53,217 nt of DNA, taken from the NCBI GenBank assembly GCA_002722955.1, contig PBMZ01000072.1, positions 1 to 53,217 of the forward strand. The letters are read 5' to 3'. Shown here in pieces: positions 50,401-53,217 of the stretch; the stretch's first letter is position 1, and each line of letters opens with the position of its first letter. This DNA comes from Planctomycetaceae bacterium. Its GTDB lineage: Bacteria > Planctomycetota > Planctomycetia > Planctomycetales > Planctomycetaceae. Both the position numbers and the translations under genes were made by a program. The notes below the pieces were generated by a model. It was not told the origin of the DNA and did not search any database. It saw only the letters and a program-made list of their open reading frames with translations.

Positions 50401-50839
50401 GAACAACAAAACAGGCGACCGCCAACTTCTCTCCGGCGAGGCCGCCAAAACGCTCTACGAAGCCGAGCAACGCCGAGTCGAAAGAATCGAGGCCGCCAAA
50501 GGACAAGCGCTTCGCTTCAATAAGTTGCTCAGCGTTTTTCGCAGTCGACCGGATCTAACGGCGAACCACTTGTATTGGCAATCGATCGATCGTTCACTTT
50601 CCAAACGACCATTGACGATCGTCGACCCCAAGGTCACCGGCAAACAGCATTTGTTGTTGGCCGATCCATTATTGATGAGCGGCCCTTCGCTGTTACGCTC
50701 GACATCAGGAGTGGGCTCTTCCAATGAAACTGCCCCGGAGGGGCTCCGTCGAATAGCCCCTGGCTTCAGCCAGGGGGAAAATGCTCAGAGAGAACAAAGC
50801 CCCAACGGGGCGAACAATGAGGCAGATTTAGGGAATTAA
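47420..50839 (+). CDS. Fusion of a P1B-type metal ATPase with an HflK-type SPFH domain
   Basis: The protein of about 1139 residues combines two membrane modules. Residues to about 700 form a complete P1B-ATPase: four predicted N-terminal spans, TGES near 204, CPCPL near 308 in the transport helix, DKTGT near 352, REHPIG near 390, GDGVNDAP near 570 and a C-terminal HEAASLAVMINALRLL. No N-terminal metal-binding domain is seen. From about 720 a new span (LAGAAAIMLWLLSGVTLI) opens an HflK-like SPFH domain (ENHEQAVVTRFGRC, then ERLRIEEIDRVRSVPIGFR and RQAAAQLSLDNILTAQR). Metal export is expected from the first half; HflK normally restrains FtsH. The last 37 residues come from a palindromic repeat. 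Two further SPFH genes follow. Confidence 0.88.
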   Translation: MHYVPESAREFLQDSAAEDGADREARSFHFRSAPVYLLTAFVGSLLAADLLIGFLAELGQNELLTYRVIVGYRLALFAALLGGSRILYQTLDGLTQGKVGADLALTIACLAAIILKEPVTAALVVFVALCGESIEGYTIDRAQHAIRRVFQICPKIAHVIRDNRELDVAVSELEVGETVIVRPGERVPVDGVIVDGTSAIDESALTGESLPVDKATGDHVFSGSINQFGSLTMTAEKVGEDTTLAQIVKLVGDATARKAPLERTADRLARLFLPVVLTVALATLVGWRIQSGEWTPGFMPALSVLVVACPCPLILATPSAVMAAMAWLARTGVVVKGSVALERLAQIDTLAFDKTGTLTRGKLEVAAIHPFADLDEIDLLRTASIAEKRREHPIGRVIVREAEARGCVIPGVYEFAARPGFGIAVQVEGGSLGDHIAKLVRAETESLELVVGNRRLLDQSNVQFSDAAVEQIEQIEESGQTVIMVGLQGRLLGVIGVRDTVRSESRSIVAELQVAGIEHITMLTGDRLAPARQVAEQVGLGNAVHPEMLPADKADWINDQTKQGRSVAMVGDGVNDAPALANAAIGIALGGVGSDIASEAGDLVLMGDPLRPLPGLLRLSRKLVQNIRQSIYIFAFGMNALGMILGAVGILSPVAAAVFHEAASLAVMINALRLLWFERFDTTWLGQLLQRTTSTRDRMLDWLSPTEWVFRLLRHWSTLLRLAGAAAIMLWLLSGVTLIENHEQAVVTRFGRCHATLDGGLHWRWPTPFERLRIEEIDRVRSVPIGFRGAMPKAPTDDVISPAIEWTSEHADSIEVVSAESLALTGEEVLVDFTGEVHYRISDLYQFAFTAAAPDETVRAVAESTIRQAAAQLSLDNILTAQRARVEEQCLQETQTAIAAYDLGIEVTDLHLLDIHPPKQVVPDYRRVADALEEREQLVNQAEAYYAREVLNAAGEDAIRLLSDSVADVRQQVNASTTGEVRGWELDDDLWNKLNNKTGDRQLLSGEAAKTLYEAEQRRVERIEAAKGQALRFNKLLSVFRSRPDLTANHLYWQSIDRSLSKRPLTIVDPKVTGKQHLLLADPLLMSGPSLLRSTSGVGSSNETAPEGLRRIAPGFSQGENAQREQSPNGANNEADLGN
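50731..50820. repeat. CCCCGGAGGGGC-type triple hairpin repeat at a gene end
   Basis: Three short palindromes follow one another: GCCCCGGAGGGGC, CCCCTGGCTTCAGCCAGGGG and GCCCCAACGGGGC. They occupy the last 90 or so bases of the ATPase-HflK reading frame and encode the peptide APEGLRRIAPGFSQGE and then SPNGANNEA. This kind of peptide is typical of a repeat, not of a conserved domain. Confidence 0.8.
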
Positions 50840-50961
50840 TTCGTGGTCGCCCCGAATTGTAGTGTATTACAGAGTTGCGTTTTGGGGCGTTTTAATTTTT
50901 CAGACCACGGGTAAAGCCGATGGCACTGCGTCCTTCGGGACCAACTAACTCCGAGGAAATC

Positions 50962-52104
50962 ATGTCCACCGACGATCAACAATCTGTAGCCAAATCGGCA
51001 ATGCGTCAAATTGCATTGCTTGCTGGTGTCGTTGCGGCGGCGTGCATCCTCTGGAGTTGCGTCGTGTTTGTGGATGAGACGGAATTTGTCATCTCCGAGC
51101 GACTCGGCAAGATCGCGGCTGTCTACGATCGTGACGAAGATCGGGGGCTGCACTTCAAGCTTCCATGGCCGATCGAGACGATTCGACGATTCGATCGACG
51201 AACTCAATTATTCGACCCCTACGGCCGCGAAGTATTCACGAAAGACAAGAAAAACGTCATCGTCGACACTTATATTTGTTGGCGAATCGCTGATTCGTCG
51301 GGCGAATCAGCCGACTTCGCCAAGCGACCCGTTGTGCGTTTCTTCCGCTCGCTCGGTGGCAAGGAATTGGCCGAGACCCGTTTAGATAGCCGTGTTCGCT
51401 CAATTCTTTCAACACAGATTGGCCAAGTCGAATTAGATCGGCTGTTTCAAATCGAGAACAGCGAACAAGCCCCTGTTGGCGAACCTGCCAACTCACTGAA
51501 GACACTCTCGGCCAATGTGCGCGAACTGGTAATTCAGCGTCCCAACGAAGCCGAATCGATTCGCGATCGGCTCGGCATCGAGATCATTGACATTCGAATT
51601 AAGCGATTAAACTTCCCTAGCGGCAATCAACAAGCCGTCTTCGAACGCATGAAGAGCGAGCGACAAAAGATCGCTCAACGCGAACGCAGTGCAGGAAACG
51701 CCGAAAGCCAAGTCCTTCGCAGCCATGCCGATCGCCAATACAACGAAATCCTGGCACGAGCAAATGCAGATGCCGAGCGAATTCGAGGCGAAGCTGATGC
51801 CGAATCGATATCGATCTTGAATGCCGCCCACTCACAAGACCGACAGCTTTACAAGATGCTGCGAGCGCTCGACAGCTACGAGAAGATCATCAACGAACGT
51901 ACGACGTTAGTCTTGTCCGCAAACAGCAACCTGTTGAGGCTGTTGACGGAAGGATTGGAAGGCTTCGAGTTAGACCAACCGATCGATGCCGACGAACGCT
52001 CGACGCAAACGAACGAAGTTCGACCGCCGCTCAAGAACGCGGCGCAAAGTAACACTGACGCTGCAACCAGCAAACCGGATTCATCTCGCGAGGTGAGTCC
52101 ATGA
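50962..52104 (+). CDS. hflC: HflC-like SPFH protein
   Basis: The protein of about 380 residues has one N-terminal span (ALLAGVVAAACILWSCVVFV) and an SPFH domain (VDETEFVISERLGKIAAVY, then GLHFKLPWPIETIRRFDRR and RLGIEIIDIRIKRLNFP) of the HflC type. An Ala/Glu/Arg-rich coiled coil (SERQKIAQRERSAGNAESQ onward) and a C-terminal part (RALDSYEKIINERTTLVLS) typical of HflC follow. A Thr/Ser-rich tail is added. HflC pairs with HflK to form a membrane cage around FtsH. I chose the ATG at 50962, with GAGG about 6 nt upstream, over the one 14 codons earlier. The stop overlaps the next gene by 4 nt. Confidence 0.85.
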   Translation: MSTDDQQSVAKSAMRQIALLAGVVAAACILWSCVVFVDETEFVISERLGKIAAVYDRDEDRGLHFKLPWPIETIRRFDRRTQLFDPYGREVFTKDKKNVIVDTYICWRIADSSGESADFAKRPVVRFFRSLGGKELAETRLDSRVRSILSTQIGQVELDRLFQIENSEQAPVGEPANSLKTLSANVRELVIQRPNEAESIRDRLGIEIIDIRIKRLNFPSGNQQAVFERMKSERQKIAQRERSAGNAESQVLRSHADRQYNEILARANADAERIRGEADAESISILNAAHSQDRQLYKMLRALDSYEKIINERTTLVLSANSNLLRLLTEGLEGFELDQPIDADERSTQTNEVRPPLKNAAQSNTDAATSKPDSSREVSP

Positions 52105-53075
52105 AGCGTTGGATAGCATTCGTGGTGTTGCTGCTGGGTTATCTGGCAACAGGTGTCTTCGTTGTTGGTGCCAACGAGGCGGCGATCGTCCGGCGTTGTG
52201 GTCGAATTGTTCGAAACGGCGATGGCAATCCTGTTCTGATTAGTAGCGGCCTTCATTTCGATTGGCCTTATCCGCTAGCTCAGGTCGATCGATTCAACGT
52301 CAACGAAGAACGCACGCTGACGATCGGCATCGCGGAATCGGAAGGACTAGACGCAACGAACTTCTTGCAAACAGTCGAGTTGTCGAGGAACTCGCAATTC
52401 ATCACCGGCGACAAGAACATTCTGAATGCACAAGTCACCGTCCATTACCGATTGGCTAGCGATTCGGTTGAGCACTTCTTGTTTCGCAACGAGAATCCCG
52501 AATCTCGCCTGCGATTATTGCTGGAGTCCGTTGTTGCTGACACCGTGATGCAAAGCGGCGTTGATTTCGTCCACACGCTGGGCCGCAATGAACTGCGAGA
52601 ACAGATGATCGGTTCACTGCGCGAATTGGCGTCAAAACAACAACTGGGTGTTGAGGTCGACGACGTCACCATCGGCAGCGTGTATCCGCCAGTCAGAGTG
52701 AAGTCACATTTCCTGGATGTAACGAATGCTCGAGCGGACAAGCAGACGTACATCAACCAAGCGAAAACCTACGGTGAAGAACGAGACGCTGATGCCAATG
52801 CGGCAAGACAGCGGCTACTGGACGAAGCTCGCATTTATCGAAGCCAATCGGTTCAAGCGGCAAAGAGTAAAGCGGATAGCTTCGAGAAACTCGTCACTCA
52901 ATTTCGACGTGCCGAGTCATCCGGCGAGCAGACTTACACGGAAGCTCGCAACTTGGCCATGCAGCGAAAGTACGCGGAAGTCATGAACCGCATACTCCGT
53001 CGTGCCGAATCGAAGGTAGTCCTGGATTCGGGCAAGCCCGTCGACATCACAATTCTGCGTGATCCAAAGCAGTAA
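52101..53075 (+). CDS. Third SPFH protein, HflK-like
   Basis: The 324-residue protein has an N-terminal span (AFVVLLLGYLATGVFVVGA) and an SPFH domain with HflK-like features (NEAAIVRRCGRIVR, then LHFDWPYPLAQVDRFNVN). Further features are FITGDKNILNAQVTVHYRL and a C-terminal coiled coil with ARADKQTYINQAKTYGEERD. It ends AESKVVLDSGKPVDITIL, as HflK proteins often end. Its ATG overlaps the HflC-like stop (ATGA), so the two are translationally coupled. With the fusion gene upstream, three SPFH domains are encoded in one operon. No FtsH gene is adjacent within the window. Confidence 0.85.
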   Translation: MKRWIAFVVLLLGYLATGVFVVGANEAAIVRRCGRIVRNGDGNPVLISSGLHFDWPYPLAQVDRFNVNEERTLTIGIAESEGLDATNFLQTVELSRNSQFITGDKNILNAQVTVHYRLASDSVEHFLFRNENPESRLRLLLESVVADTVMQSGVDFVHTLGRNELREQMIGSLRELASKQQLGVEVDDVTIGSVYPPVRVKSHFLDVTNARADKQTYINQAKTYGEERDADANAARQRLLDEARIYRSQSVQAAKSKADSFEKLVTQFRRAESSGEQTYTEARNLAMQRKYAEVMNRILRRAESKVVLDSGKPVDITILRDPKQ

Positions 53076-53095
53076 TTGAAAGGATGTATACAACC

Positions 53096-53195
53096 GTTTA
53101 ACTCCCAGCCGAAGGCGCCGGCGGCCAAGAAACATTGTAGCCCAACAAGTCTGCAATGTTTCTTGGCCGTCGGCGCCTTCGGCTGGGCGTTAAAC
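53096..53195. repeat. Large GTTTAAC-type palindrome after the SPFH operon
   Basis: The arms are about 41 nt long. GTTTAACTCCCAGCCGAAGG opens the left arm and CCTTCGGCTGGGCGTTAAAC closes the right arm; both continue inward through GCGCC...GGCCAAGAAACATTG. The loop is about 16 nt. It is the longest copy of the family seen at 36404 and starts 20 nt after the last SPFH stop, so it may end this operon's transcript. Confidence 0.82.
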
Positions 53196-53217
53196 AATTG
53201 ATCGCTCTCGCAATGAG

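Noticed and set aside
1..53217. CRISPR arrays
   Set aside because: The repeats are dispersed palindromes without regular spacers, and no cas gene is present.
1..53217. Insertion sequences, integrons or prophage
   Set aside because: No transposase, integrase with attachment site or phage gene was recognised; the only tyrosine recombinase matches housekeeping XerD.

Overview
The window looks like a chromosomal segment from a member of the Planctomycetota, most probably a Pirellulales/Rhodopirellula-type bacterium. The evidence is two gene sets of the planctomycete-typical cytochrome/DUF families (PSCyt1-DUF1587/1592/1588/1585 with DUF1552, and PSCyt1-DUF1549/DUF1553 with DUF1501), a Ser/Thr kinase with a DWG motif, many exported proteins of unknown function, and intergenic palindromic repeats whose translations give peptides such as NPTRERG and TDCQSV. 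There is no transposase, phage gene, CRISPR array, tRNA or rRNA that I can recognise.

Layout. 1-11 kb: a dihydroorotate dehydrogenase-like flavoprotein, an exported metallo-beta-lactamase-fold protein, an HD phosphohydrolase, an exported tandem M16 peptidase, an SGNH hydrolase, a zinc-ribbon membrane protein and a RidA-family protein. 11-14 kb: a bisphosphate nucleotidase (CysQ-like) translationally coupled to an SLC13/DASS permease with two RCK_C domains, probably a sulfate-assimilation pair. 14-26.5 kb, all on the minus strand: the two planctomycete cytochrome/DUF sets, separated by a small unknown gene and an overlapping Gfo/Idh/MocA oxidoreductase plus radical SAM/SPASM pair. 26.6-31 kb: a divergent UvrA and a methylmalonate-semialdehyde dehydrogenase, overlapping by 19 nt. 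31-38.4 kb, plus strand: a small multi-span membrane protein, a methyltransferase, a kinase with C-terminal repeats, an Ldh2-type dehydrogenase and a membrane M48 peptidase. 38.7-39.8 kb: an N/Q-rich exported protein and a sigma-54-type regulator, convergent and apparently fused to each other by a deletion that truncated both. 40-47 kb: IspD, a CDGSH protein, an exported protein with three secretin-like repeats, a HAD phosphatase, a second Gfo/Idh/MocA oxidoreductase, a small protein just upstream of a XerD-like recombinase, and a small exported protein.

47.4-53.1 kb holds the most unusual locus. One reading frame fuses a complete P1B-type metal-ATPase core to an HflK-type SPFH domain. It is followed by an HflC-like gene and, overlapping it by 4 nt, a third SPFH gene. 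No FtsH gene is in the window.

A second theme is repeats. At least ten families of imperfect palindromes lie at gene borders, with arms of about 10 to 41 nt. One copy sits in frame inside uvrA, another supplies the C-terminal tail of the ATPase-HflK fusion, and several lie upstream of genes where they create misleading long starts. GAAGCCCG-type hairpins recur at four gene ends and probably act as terminators.
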